From Myxococcota bacterium (GTDB lineage: Bacteria; Myxococcota_A; UBA9160; UBA4427), in contig JANQEL010000147.1 in NCBI GenBank assembly GCA_028278345.1, forward strand, positions 1 through 64,000: a stretch of 64,000 bases of DNA. The letters run 5' to 3'. The notes beneath the pieces are model-generated. The model was not told where the DNA came from and made no database searches. It saw only the letters and a program-made list of their open reading frames with translations. Positions 24,381-32,933 of this stretch are shown here, piece after piece (within the stretch, counting starts at the first letter, position 1; each line of letters begins with the position of its first letter). The position numbers and the translations under genes were made by a program.

Positions 24381-27320
24381 TCAAACCTCCTGTCCAGCGG
24401 GTCGGCCCGGGCGGATCGCCACGCGCGTGTCCTGCACCTGGGTTCCGGGTTCCCATACGCCGAAGCGCCAGCGCATCTGCCCCTCGCGACCGGCGAAGTG
24501 GAGGGGATTCATCAGGCCGGGAGTCACGAACTTGTAGCTTTCGTGCTCGGGGAATTGATGCGGCTCCCAGGCGTGGAAGTAGTAGGCCACACCGGGACGC
24601 ACCATCGTCGAGTACTTGACCCGCATGTAGACTTTGCCGACGCGGTTCTCGAGCTCGGCCCAATCGCCATCGCCGATGCCCTCGCGCTCGGCGTCGCTGG
24701 GATTGAGATAGAGCGCGGGCTCACCGCGTTGCAGCCGCAGCATCATCGGGTCGTCGCGCCAGATGCTGTGGATGCTCCAACGCGCGTGACACGAGATCAA
24801 CTGGAAGGGCAAGTCGCCACCGGCCTTCGGGCTCTCGATGTGGGTCGGCAGCGCCTCGCCCGCCTCGATGAACCAGGGGTGATCGATGTAGAACTGCTGT
24901 CGTCCCGTGCGGGTCGGCCACGGCCACTTGTGTTCGGTGAAGTGCGTGCCTGCGCGCAGCACGCCCTCGCCCTTCCAATCGTCGTTGAACATCTGCGGCT
25001 GACCGCTCGGCCCACCGGCGGCCTTGAACTTCTCGACGCCCGTGCGTTCGAGTTCGGGGACCTTCATGCCCTCGGTCGTATGGGCACTATCGAGAATGAA
25101 CTGCGTGACCGCTTCCGTGTCGTCTGCGCCGAACTTGCCGTGGTAGTTGAAGCGATCGCCGATCGTCTTGAGGTCGACCGGGAACTTTCCGCAGCCGGGG
25201 AGTTCGGGCGTTCCCCGCTGCTGGGCCACCCGCTGAACCTCGTTCGCGAGCTTCCAGAAGATCCACCACTCGTCCTTCGACTCGCCGACGGGGTCGACGG
25301 CCGCGTCGCAGTAGTGGAGGTAGGGGATGTAGGCGACCGCGTACTTGATGCCGCGCTTTTCGTAATAGCCCGCCGCGGGCAGCAGATAGTCGGCGTGCAT
25401 CCCCGTGAAGGTGTACTTGGGGTTGATGTCGACGATCAGTTCGAGTTCGGGCCAGAGGTGCTCGAGGGAACGCTGCGGGAGGTTCGAGCGCCGCAGCACG
25501 TTGTTGCCGCCCGTGACCCAGGCGCGGGCCTTCTCGAGCGGCAGGCGCGGCATCCAGTCGCTCTCGCGCGCCTCCTTGTCGTAGGCGCTGAGCGGGCGCG
25601 GGTACAGACCTTCCTGCTCGCGATCGAGGATCTCGTCGATTCCCTGGATGCCGAGGTTCATGCTCGCCGCGTTCGTCATGCACACGACGTCTTCGCCCAC
25701 GGATTCGCCGAGTTCCCAGGTCATGCGCTGCGCGCTGATGCGCCCGCGCACGCGATCCACCGCCATGTCGAACAGGGTCCCGTACCCGATCTGCGAGAAG
25801 AGCGCGAGTCGGCCGGCCAGGCCGGTCTTGTCGCCGATGCCCAGGCTTCCCGTCTCGATCCAGCCGGTCGAGTGATAACCCGCCCCCTTGCGACCCACCG
25901 CGCCCTTCAGCGAAAGGCAGAGCAGCTTCGCTCGGTTCATCTGGTCGGAGTGGAAGTAGCGGTTCGAACCCCAGCTCGAGAGCACCATCGGGCGCTTCGC
26001 ACGCGCGAAGCCCTCTGCGAATTGTTCGACCTGCTCCTTCGCGAGTCCCGTGACTTCGGCGGTCGCTTCGAAGGTCCAGGGCTCGAGGTGCTCGCGCAGC
26101 AGCGACCCCACCGGAACCACCGCGACTTCGCTTCCGTCGGCGAGGGTGACCGCGAAGCGCCCCTCGATCGGCGGCTCGACTTCACCCTGGTCGAGCTTCG
26201 GGTGTCGCGTGTTCTCGGGGCTACCCGGTGCGGGCATGGTTCGACCGTCGGCTTCGTCCCACACGTAGACCACCGCCTGTCGCCCGCCTTCTTCGAGATC
26301 GGCCTCCGTGAGGAAGCGACCGGTGTCGAGACGCACGAGCACCGGGAGATCGGTCCGCTCGCGCACGTAGGCGAGATCCATGCGCCCGCTGTCCCAGATG
26401 TGTTTCGCGGTGGCGAGGGCCAGTGCCGCATCGGTTCCCGGACGGATCGGGATCCACTGGTCGGCGTGCACCGCGGTGGCGCTGTACTGCGGATCGATCA
26501 CCACCAGATCCGATCCGTTGTACTTCGCTTCGAAGAGGAAGTGTGCATCGGGAATCTGCGTCACCGCCGGGTTCATCATCCAGACGACGAGATAGTCCGA
26601 GAGGAACCACTCGTCGGAGCCGCCGCCGACGTGGGGAAAGCCGAGGGTCAGCGTTGCGCCGTGGTTCAGGTCACCGATCTCCGCCCAGTCGTCGGACATC
26701 GTCGCGCCGATCATCCCGAAGAAGCGACCCCGCGCCGCCGTGGTCGGGCCGTGGTCGAAGTGGGGCCCGAGGTCGTGGATGATCGTATCCGTGCCGTCCT
26801 TCTCCGAGATCTCGACGAGCTTCGTCGCGATCTCCGAAAGTGCCTGATCCCAGGAGATCTGTTCCCACTGGCCGCTACCGCGTTCACCCACGCGCTTGAG
26901 GGGAACCGAGAGCCGACTCGGGCCGTACATCACCTCCGTGTAACAGGCGCCCTTCTGGCAGCCGCGCGGATTGAAATCGGGCACGCCCGGTTCGGAGGCC
27001 TCGTAGGTCGCCGATTGCTCCTCGCGCACCACGACCCCGTCCTTCACGTAGAGATCGAACATGCACGCGCTGCGACAGTTGAGCCAGCCGTGGGTTCCCT
27101 TGGCGACGTGATCCCAACTCCAGCGCTGGCGGTAGAGGTCCTGCCAGTTGCCGAGCTTCTCGGGGCGACGCGCCATTGCGAGATCACCCGCAGCCGGGGC
27201 CAGTTCTTCTTCGCGCAGATGCAACATCGGAAGACAACCGGTGGCGGTCGCCGCCGCGGCGAGGCCGGTGAGTTCGAGAAAGCGTCGACGACCCAACACG
27301 AACGAGTGGGACTGCGTCAT
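24381..27320 (-). CDS. Molybdopterin oxidoreductase, ethylbenzene/steroid-C25 dehydrogenase-type alpha subunit
   Basis: This 979-aa catalytic subunit belongs to class II of the DMSO reductase family. It starts with a Tat signal (GRRRFLELTGLAAAATATG, residues 10-28). The [4Fe-4S] ligands appear to be His77, Cys82, Cys86 and Cys121, the His being typical of this class. Asp217 in EIGDLNHG is the likely Mo ligand, close to the equivalent Asp of EbdA. Relatives hydroxylate ethylbenzene or tertiary C25 of steroid side chains without O2. The ATG at 27320 overlaps the TetR stop as ATGA and has AGGAGGAG upstream. With beta, gamma and chaperone genes it forms a complete periplasmic enzyme. The substrate is unproven; a terpenoid, sterol or alkylaromatic is plausible. 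Confidence 0.92.
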   Translation of the reverse strand: MTQSHSFVLGRRRFLELTGLAAAATATGCLPMLHLREEELAPAAGDLAMARRPEKLGNWQDLYRQRWSWDHVAKGTHGWLNCRSACMFDLYVKDGVVVREEQSATYEASEPGVPDFNPRGCQKGACYTEVMYGPSRLSVPLKRVGERGSGQWEQISWDQALSEIATKLVEISEKDGTDTIIHDLGPHFDHGPTTAARGRFFGMIGATMSDDWAEIGDLNHGATLTLGFPHVGGGSDEWFLSDYLVVWMMNPAVTQIPDAHFLFEAKYNGSDLVVIDPQYSATAVHADQWIPIRPGTDAALALATAKHIWDSGRMDLAYVRERTDLPVLVRLDTGRFLTEADLEEGGRQAVVYVWDEADGRTMPAPGSPENTRHPKLDQGEVEPPIEGRFAVTLADGSEVAVVPVGSLLREHLEPWTFEATAEVTGLAKEQVEQFAEGFARAKRPMVLSSWGSNRYFHSDQMNRAKLLCLSLKGAVGRKGAGYHSTGWIETGSLGIGDKTGLAGRLALFSQIGYGTLFDMAVDRVRGRISAQRMTWELGESVGEDVVCMTNAASMNLGIQGIDEILDREQEGLYPRPLSAYDKEARESDWMPRLPLEKARAWVTGGNNVLRRSNLPQRSLEHLWPELELIVDINPKYTFTGMHADYLLPAAGYYEKRGIKYAVAYIPYLHYCDAAVDPVGESKDEWWIFWKLANEVQRVAQQRGTPELPGCGKFPVDLKTIGDRFNYHGKFGADDTEAVTQFILDSAHTTEGMKVPELERTGVEKFKAAGGPSGQPQMFNDDWKGEGVLRAGTHFTEHKWPWPTRTGRQQFYIDHPWFIEAGEALPTHIESPKAGGDLPFQLISCHARWSIHSIWRDDPMMLRLQRGEPALYLNPSDAEREGIGDGDWAELENRVGKVYMRVKYSTMVRPGVAYYFHAWEPHQFPEHESYKFVTPGLMNPLHFAGREGQMRWRFGVWEPGTQVQDTRVAIRPGRPAGQEV

Positions 27321-27997
27321 GGCGACTCCTCCTGATCTGCGCGAGGCGCGATCTGCAGATAGGCGCACACCGATGCGAGCGCTTCGCGAACGAAATCCTG
27401 ATCCGACTTCCCCTCGAAAGGAGTGCGGCTCAAGTCGTCGTCGAAGCGACTGCTCAACATGCAGCGAAGTTGTTCGAGAGCGAAGGCGGTGGCGGTCTCG
27501 GGATCGGGGTGCCCGATCTCTTCGCGACGCGCGAGCACCAGTTGGGTGAGCGCGCTGTCGAGTTCGGCACGAACTTCCGCCAGGTTCTCGTGCACCGTCG
27601 GATCGCGAAGCGAGACTTCGAGACTGGCACGATGGAAGGCCGGGCGATCGCGTCCCATCTCGAGAGCGAAGTCGAGATAGCCCTCGAGCACGTCGACGAT
27701 CGAAGCCCCCTCCCAACGCGCGGGATCCGTCGCCTCCTGCGTCGTGGCGTGGAACTCGGCGGTCACGCGATCGAAGAAGGCGTAGACGAGCGCCTTCTTG
27801 TCGCGAAAGTGGTGATAGAAGGCACCGACCGAACTTCCCGCGCGTGCCACGACGTCGTTCACGGAGGTCGCATCGATGCCCTTCTCGAAGAAGAGCGCTT
27901 CGGCCGCATCGAGCAGGGCGGACCGGGTGCGCTGCCCACGCGCCTGGCCGCGGCTGCGTACCCAGTGGAGATCCGAGATCCAACGACTTCGCGACAT
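27317..27997 (-). CDS. TetR-family regulator of the molybdoenzyme operon
   Basis: This 226-aa protein has a TetR DNA-binding domain (RTRSALLDAAEALFFEKGID, then the helix-turn-helix VNDVVARAGSSVGAFYHHF) and a helical ligand domain. It is the first gene of the operon: its TGA overlaps the alpha subunit ATG, so regulator and enzyme are translated together. That implies autoregulation and control of the enzyme. I used the ATG at 27997, which places about 25 residues before the TetR domain. A 16-bp perfect palindrome 46 bases upstream is the likely operator. The effector might be the enzyme's substrate or its CoA or alcohol product. Confidence 0.9.
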   Translation of the reverse strand: MSRSRWISDLHWVRSRGQARGQRTRSALLDAAEALFFEKGIDATSVNDVVARAGSSVGAFYHHFRDKKALVYAFFDRVTAEFHATTQEATDPARWEGASIVDVLEGYLDFALEMGRDRPAFHRASLEVSLRDPTVHENLAEVRAELDSALTQLVLARREEIGHPDPETATAFALEQLRCMLSSRFDDDLSRTPFEGKSDQDFVREALASVCAYLQIAPRADQEESP

Positions 27998-28042
27998 CCG
28001 AAGGTCCCCATCTATCTGGTTGGAAAAGGTTTTCAGTAGAAC

Positions 28043-28058
28043 CAGAACCCTGGTTCTG
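28043..28058. promoter_or_regulatory. Palindromic operator upstream of the tetR-molybdoenzyme operon
   Basis: CAGAACC-CT-GGTTCTG is a perfect 7+7 inverted repeat with a 2-base centre, 46 bases before the tetR start. A further AGAACC half-site precedes it (28039-28044), so a dimer pair could bind. The RND transporter runs in the same direction and ends 115 bases away at 28174, so the site serves the tetR operon only. It is the only strong palindrome in the 176-base gap 27998-28173. TetR operators are usually palindromes of this length. Confidence 0.6.
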
Positions 28059-28173
28059 ATTTTGGAGCGAAGGAATCGCGATGTCAACGCAATTCCGAGG
28101 GGATGTCGCGAGCGCCCGTGACGACTCGCCCGAAAGCGAGACCGTTGGCCTCACTTCCTCGGTTCGGTCGTCG

Positions 28174-30816
28174 TCAGCTGCGCGAGGAGACCGCGATCAG
28201 CGCCGGCAACAGCACCAGGTTGGCCACGACGGTGAGCGACATCCCGATCGTGAGCAGGGTGCCGAGACCCGCGAGCCCGATGTGCGAAGAGAAGGCGAGG
28301 GAACCGAAGCTCGTGATCGTGGTGAGTGCGCTGAACAGAACCGCGCGCGCCGTCGTCGTGCCGAGCACTTCGACTTCCTCGGGTTTGCGTCGGCGCGATT
28401 GTTCGACCAGGTGGATCCCGCTGTCGACACCTGCGCCGAGTACCAACGGCACGACGACCACGTTGAAGAAGTTGAGGGGGAGATCGATCGCGACCATCAG
28501 CGCACTGGTGGCGAGCGCGGCCAGGCCGAGGGGCGCGAGCACGAGCAACATCTCGCCGACGCGTCGCCACAGGCCCCACAACAAGGCGGCGATCACGATC
28601 AGCGCCATGGCGATGGCTTCGCGAAACGCCTCCCGGGTGGTTCGCGCGAACTCGACGAGATTGACCGCAATGCCCGTCACGTTCGGATCCACCCGCTGCA
28701 CCGCTGAGACGAAGCGCTCGAAGGCTTCATGGTCTTCGAGATTCTCGCGCGGAAAGGTCTGCACGCGGGCGCGGCCGTCGGGGGCGATCAGGCGCCGGGT
28801 GAGACGCGCAGGCAAGTGCTCCTGCTCGATCGCGGAGGCCTGCAGCGCTCGGCGCACGCGCGCGATCTGGGCCGGTAGCGAGGAAAGCAGGACCGACTCG
28901 AAGCGTTCGAGGGCTTCGCCTCCCTGGTCATCGCCATCGACCTGCACGGCGAGTTCTTCGAGTCGCGCTTCGAGCTGACGCATGCTCGCGATCAGCGGCG
29001 AGGGTTCGGCGTCGCGGGTCGCTTCGCGAAGTAGCGCCTGCAGTTCGCGCAGGGATTCGACCTGCACCTCGGGCGAGGTCGACGCGCCCGGTGTCGATTC
29101 CACCCCCGGTGTATCGAGCAGGAAGGCGAGATCTGCCAGGATTTCGAGCTTCTCCTCCTGGTCCTCCGGCACGTAGTCGGAAAGGCTGATCGAACGCGCC
29201 ACGACGTCGAGTTCGCGCATGCGCTGCTTGAGCGCATCCGCCTCGGCGAGGTTCGCGACCACCGAGTTCGCGTACCAGGGCGAATTCGCACCCGCATCCG
29301 CCAGCAGATCGTTGAAGGTCTGCACCGACTCGGTGCTGGGATCGCGCATCGCCACGATATTGGCGTCGAATCGCAACTGCGGAACGGAGAACGCGGAAAC
29401 GAGGGCGATCGCAATCGCCGCGAAGCAGACCGCACGCGCGTGGCGGCGGATCAACCGCGAGGGCGCTTCGCCGAAGCGCAGCGGGCGCTCGCGCAACTTC
29501 TCCGCATCCACCTTCAAGCCAGCGGTCAGCAGGGCCGGCAGCATCGTCAGCGTGAGGAAGAGGATGATGATCAACCCCGCGCCGGTGATCAGCCCGAGTT
29601 CGGCGACGCCGCGGTAATCGGTCGGCAGGAAGGCGAAGAAGCCGATTGCGGTGGTCGTCGTACACAGCACCAGTGCACTGCCCACGGTGCGCGCCGACTC
29701 GTCGAGGGCCACGGCATGTTCGTCACCACCCCGGCGCAGGTCGGCGTAGCGCATACCGAGATGCAGGCCGAAGTCGACGCCGAGGCCGAGAAAGAGCACA
29801 CCCGCCGCAACCGAGATCACGTTCAGGTTGCCGACCGCCGCCGCCGCGAAGGCGCCGGTCCAGACGAGCCCGGTCAGCAGGGTGGTCACGACCGCAAGTA
29901 CGAGCGCCCCGGAGCGCAACGCAATGCGCAGGATGATCGTCACGATCGCGAGGCAGAAGAGGCCCGAACCGAAGAGATCCCAGGTGAGGCTGAGGGTTTC
30001 TTCATGCACGAGCGCCGGGTTTCCGGTCACGCGGATCCGCACCGACGCAGCCAGCGAAGGATCGATCGCCTGCTCGGCCTTTCGTATGGCTTCGAGCGGT
30101 GCACGCGCGGGCAGTGCACCCGAGAAATCGAGGATGGGGTGCGCGAGCACGACCTGCCGGGTCACGAGGTCGACTGCCGAACCCTCGACCATCAGCGCTT
30201 CCCACGAGACCGCGAGGGGGTGCTCGCGATAGATCTCCACACTCGCATCGCCGATGCGATCGAGCACCGGTTTCCAGAACTGCGCGTCGAGGTCGGCCGA
30301 TTCGATCTGTTCGAGGCCGCGTCCGATCAGCGAGGTGAGGTTCTCGAGGCTCGGATCGCGCTCGAGCTCGGCGATCACCGGTTGGGCCTGGACCAGGCGA
30401 TCGGCGAGTTCGTCCAGCTCGTCGAGATCCTGATACAGCAGTGCATGGCGTTCGAAGAAGGGACCGCCTGCCGGCAGATAGGCATCATCGAAGTGCGCGT
30501 CATCGGCGCGCAGGGTTTCGGCGAGGGTGCTTGCGGTCTCGCGCGCCGCCTCCGCGGTCGCCGCGTCGACCACGATGAGCAGAGCATTCTCGAGATCCGG
30601 AAACAGCTCGACGAAGCGATCGTGGTTCTGACGCGCGGGGAGATGCTCGGGAAAGAGCTCGATGGTGTTCGAGTCGATCCCGAGATTGCGGGCGGCAAAG
30701 ACCCCGAAGCCCACGGTCGCGATCACGCACACCGCCAACACGGCACGCGCGTAGCGCCGCACCATCATCACCCAGCGGCGAAGCGGCCCGGAAAGCAGGC
30801 TATCGAGATCGATCAT
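28174..30816 (-). CDS. RND/MMPL-type transporter (HpnN-like)
   Basis: This 880-aa inner-membrane protein has the RND layout of two repeats. Each has one helix, a periplasmic domain, then five helices. Repeat one spans MVRRYARAVLAVCVIATVGF to about residue 450, including GLGVDFGLHLGMRYADLRR. Repeat two begins near RRHARAVCFAAIAIALVSAF and includes GAGVDSGIHLVEQSRRR, the conserved D-x-G-x-H helix. It resembles the HpnN/MMPL branch that moves lipids such as hopanoids, and no hopanoid genes are nearby. No Shine-Dalgarno sequence precedes the ATG. The start codon lies inside one arm of an 11-bp inverted repeat. It stands upstream of nothing on its own strand until the tetR operon. Confidence 0.9.
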   Translation of the reverse strand: MIDLDSLLSGPLRRWVMMVRRYARAVLAVCVIATVGFGVFAARNLGIDSNTIELFPEHLPARQNHDRFVELFPDLENALLIVVDAATAEAARETASTLAETLRADDAHFDDAYLPAGGPFFERHALLYQDLDELDELADRLVQAQPVIAELERDPSLENLTSLIGRGLEQIESADLDAQFWKPVLDRIGDASVEIYREHPLAVSWEALMVEGSAVDLVTRQVVLAHPILDFSGALPARAPLEAIRKAEQAIDPSLAASVRIRVTGNPALVHEETLSLTWDLFGSGLFCLAIVTIILRIALRSGALVLAVVTTLLTGLVWTGAFAAAAVGNLNVISVAAGVLFLGLGVDFGLHLGMRYADLRRGGDEHAVALDESARTVGSALVLCTTTTAIGFFAFLPTDYRGVAELGLITGAGLIIILFLTLTMLPALLTAGLKVDAEKLRERPLRFGEAPSRLIRRHARAVCFAAIAIALVSAFSVPQLRFDANIVAMRDPSTESVQTFNDLLADAGANSPWYANSVVANLAEADALKQRMRELDVVARSISLSDYVPEDQEEKLEILADLAFLLDTPGVESTPGASTSPEVQVESLRELQALLREATRDAEPSPLIASMRQLEARLEELAVQVDGDDQGGEALERFESVLLSSLPAQIARVRRALQASAIEQEHLPARLTRRLIAPDGRARVQTFPRENLEDHEAFERFVSAVQRVDPNVTGIAVNLVEFARTTREAFREAIAMALIVIAALLWGLWRRVGEMLLVLAPLGLAALATSALMVAIDLPLNFFNVVVVPLVLGAGVDSGIHLVEQSRRRKPEEVEVLGTTTARAVLFSALTTITSFGSLAFSSHIGLAGLGTLLTIGMSLTVVANLVLLPALIAVSSRS

Positions 30817-30853
30817 TGGGGTCCGTGGTCGCTCGGCGGGGAGGACCCCAATG
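30814..30853 (-). promoter_or_regulatory. 11-bp inverted repeat that would hide the start codon of the RND gene
   Basis: CATTGGGGTCC (30814-30824) and GGACCCCAATG (30843-30853) are perfectly complementary arms around an 18-base spacer. In the minus-strand mRNA the second arm ends with the AUG of the RND transporter, so an 11-bp hairpin would bury the start codon. No ribosome site is evident near that AUG. It could be a translational control hairpin, an operator, or an unrelated repeat. The rest of the 223-base gap to the lipoprotein gene shows no other strong signal. Confidence 0.5.
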
Positions 30854-31039
30854 GAAGCACGTCGCCACCGTCACTCCGACCCGCGATCGGCAGACCGAGA
30901 GGCGGGTTGCGTCTAGCCTACGCGGACCGCCGCGCTCGCCCCCGGTCGTCGTAGCGAATCGTGCCCTCGACCGTCTGCTAGGATCGCCTCCGATCGGGCC
31001 GAGTTCGCGTGAGATCCCCAATTCCACCAGGAGGGTCAC

Positions 31040-32005
31040 ATGTCCGCACCCATGCCGAGGCGAACTTCGCGGGATCGCGGTCTCGCGTATGCCGCGGGCT
31101 TGATCCTTCTGACCGCGACGACGACGGGTTGCCTGAACATCAACGCCTATGTCTCCTCGGACTTCGCACGCTACGTCGAGGAGGTTCCCCTCAACGCCGA
31201 TCGACCGATTGCGCGAGAACTGCGATTCGTATTCGCCGATGGGAATCGCATTTCGGGCCTTGGGGGATCGACCCGCTTCCTCGTGACGACGAACGAGAGT
31301 TCGGGCGAGACGCTCCAGAGTCGGGGGCTTCGGTACATCCATGAGCGCTACCCGGGGATCGAGGCGAAGCACTTCCAGAGCACTTCCGCGTTGCAGGAAC
31401 AGGTCTTCCTGCAAACCAGAGATCTCGCGGCACCCGGGCGGGCCGCGCTCGACAAGTCTTCTGCGGGAGAATCGCTGAGCGCACGCGAGCAGGGCGCCGC
31501 GGCGACCTTCGAGGCCTCCGCGCGGCTCGATCAGGCGGTGGGGTTGATGAACGCGAGCCTCGCGGCCACCCAGGCCCTCGACGCTCTCGTCAAGGCGTGG
31601 CACGCCTCCGATGGTCACGCGCTCGCGAGTTGGGTCCGCAGTCATACGGGGGCGATCGGAGACTCGGCGCCGGAAGGCAGTGTTCTCTACGTGGATTTCG
31701 TCCGGGTGTTGAGCGCGCAGAGTTTCACGACATCGTCGAATACGGACTTCGTGGTCTCGGCGCGGCTGGAACGACCCGGCCGCAAGACCCTGCACGCGGT
31801 GCGCGGAATGGAATACAGCGTGAGCACTGGAGAGCCGCCCCCCGCGAGCCAGCTCGCGGGGCTCACCGACTATCGAGCGGCGAAGGCGCCTTTGCTCGAG
31901 CGCCCGGCCATGCAGTCGATCAAGAACATCACCTACGCCTTCGAACACGCGACACTCGCCAACGCCGCGATCGCCGATCTCTACCGACAGCTCGGCTTGC
32001 GCTGA
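31040..32005 (+). CDS. Predicted lipoprotein of unknown function
   Basis: This 321-aa protein has an N-terminal signal with lipobox TTGC (TATTTGCLNINA), so it should be exported and lipidated. The body mixes strands and helices and is not a family I recognise. A helical central part contains AREQGAAATFEASARLDQAVG. The C-terminal part is IKNITYAFEHATLANAAIAD. An ATG with CAGGAGGG upstream supports the start. It is divergent from the RND transporter and 41 bases from the convergent LLM gene. Lipoproteins beside RND transporters can be accessory subunits, but here only position suggests it. Confidence 0.75.
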   Translation: MSAPMPRRTSRDRGLAYAAGLILLTATTTGCLNINAYVSSDFARYVEEVPLNADRPIARELRFVFADGNRISGLGGSTRFLVTTNESSGETLQSRGLRYIHERYPGIEAKHFQSTSALQEQVFLQTRDLAAPGRAALDKSSAGESLSAREQGAAATFEASARLDQAVGLMNASLAATQALDALVKAWHASDGHALASWVRSHTGAIGDSAPEGSVLYVDFVRVLSAQSFTTSSNTDFVVSARLERPGRKTLHAVRGMEYSVSTGEPPPASQLAGLTDYRAAKAPLLERPAMQSIKNITYAFEHATLANAAIADLYRQLGLR

Positions 32006-32046
32006 AGCAGGCAGCGCGATGACCGGCGTGCGATCGCCCTCGGTGG

Positions 32047-32883
32047 CTACTCGATGTTCGGTGGTCCCTGCTGCACACGCGCCCGAATCTCGTCCAGCGA
32101 CTCCACGCCGGGGATGATTGCGTCGAGCACCCACGTCGCACCCGCAGCAGCCAAGTCCGAGATGCGAAGCCGGTCGGCATCCGGATCGCCCGTTCGACCC
32201 ATCTGCGGGATTACGATGTCGAACCGATCGTCTCGGCTTCGATGTTCGACGATGAGTTCGCGAAGGTCGTGTACCTGCTTGGGCGAGATCTGTTCGGTAT
32301 AGGGATCGAGGATCGGAATCACGCCGTCGAAGCGCGCCGCACGCAAGACCGGCCTTCGCCTGGGCCAGGTCGCGCCGATCCAGATGGGAATGCGTCGTCC
32401 GGAAGCCGGTGCGCCCATCCCAGCCGACTTCACGGAGAAATGGCGCCCGTTGAATTCGACGTCGTCGTCACTCCAGAGTGCCTGCAATAAGTCGAGGCCC
32501 TCATCCAACATCTCGGCGCGAATCCGCAGATCGCCCTCGTCACCGAGATGATCGAACTCCTCTTCGAACATTCCGTTGCCAGCGCCGAACACGAAGCGTC
32601 CCTGGGAGAGCGAATCCAGGGTAAGGATCTCCTGGGCCAGCTTCGTCGGGCGACGACGCGCCAGGGGCGTGACGGCCGTTCCGAGAACCAATCGCGTCGT
32701 GTGACTGGCGATCACGCCGAGGGCGATCCACGGATCGACGTGCGGTCTCATGCCGGGGAAGTTCACGTGATCCCACAGGAACATCCCGTCCCAACCCGCA
32801 GTCTCGGCGTCGCGCGCCAGTGCGAGCTGCGTCTTCGCATCACCCAGCTCGCCGAAGTTGGCGACGTTCAGTCCGAATCTCAT
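32047..32883 (-). CDS. LLM-class flavin-dependent oxidoreductase
   Basis: This 278-aa LLM protein opens with RFGLNVANFGELGDA. It then has WDGMFLWDHVNFPGM and LVLGTAVTPLARRRPTKLAQ, and QGRFVFGAGNGMFEEEFDHL, the conserved glycine-rich loop. IPIWIGATWPRRRPVLRAAR, PILDPYTEQISP and the end DEIRARVQ also fit bacterial luciferase-like monooxygenases of the NfsA/alkanal-type branch. Flavin may be FMN or F420. I chose the ATG at 32883 (GGGGG upstream); the frame is open further upstream but not family-like. It stands 50 bases after the acyl-CoA dehydrogenase homologue on the same strand, so the pair probably works together. Confidence 0.88.
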   Translation of the reverse strand: MRFGLNVANFGELGDAKTQLALARDAETAGWDGMFLWDHVNFPGMRPHVDPWIALGVIASHTTRLVLGTAVTPLARRRPTKLAQEILTLDSLSQGRFVFGAGNGMFEEEFDHLGDEGDLRIRAEMLDEGLDLLQALWSDDDVEFNGRHFSVKSAGMGAPASGRRIPIWIGATWPRRRPVLRAARFDGVIPILDPYTEQISPKQVHDLRELIVEHRSRDDRFDIVIPQMGRTGDPDADRLRISDLAAAGATWVLDAIIPGVESLDEIRARVQQGPPNIE

Positions 32884-32933
32884 ATTTCCCCCAAACGTGA
32901 CGTCGCCACGCGAATGCCAACCGCCCGCGCGAA

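Noticed and set aside
24498-27335. A 945-codon open frame on the plus strand, opposite the molybdoenzyme alpha gene, and a similar 626-codon frame at 2340-4220.
   Set aside because: They are antisense shadows: high-GC coding sequence with C or G at third positions leaves the opposite strand open. They carry no recognisable domain and overlap well-supported genes completely.
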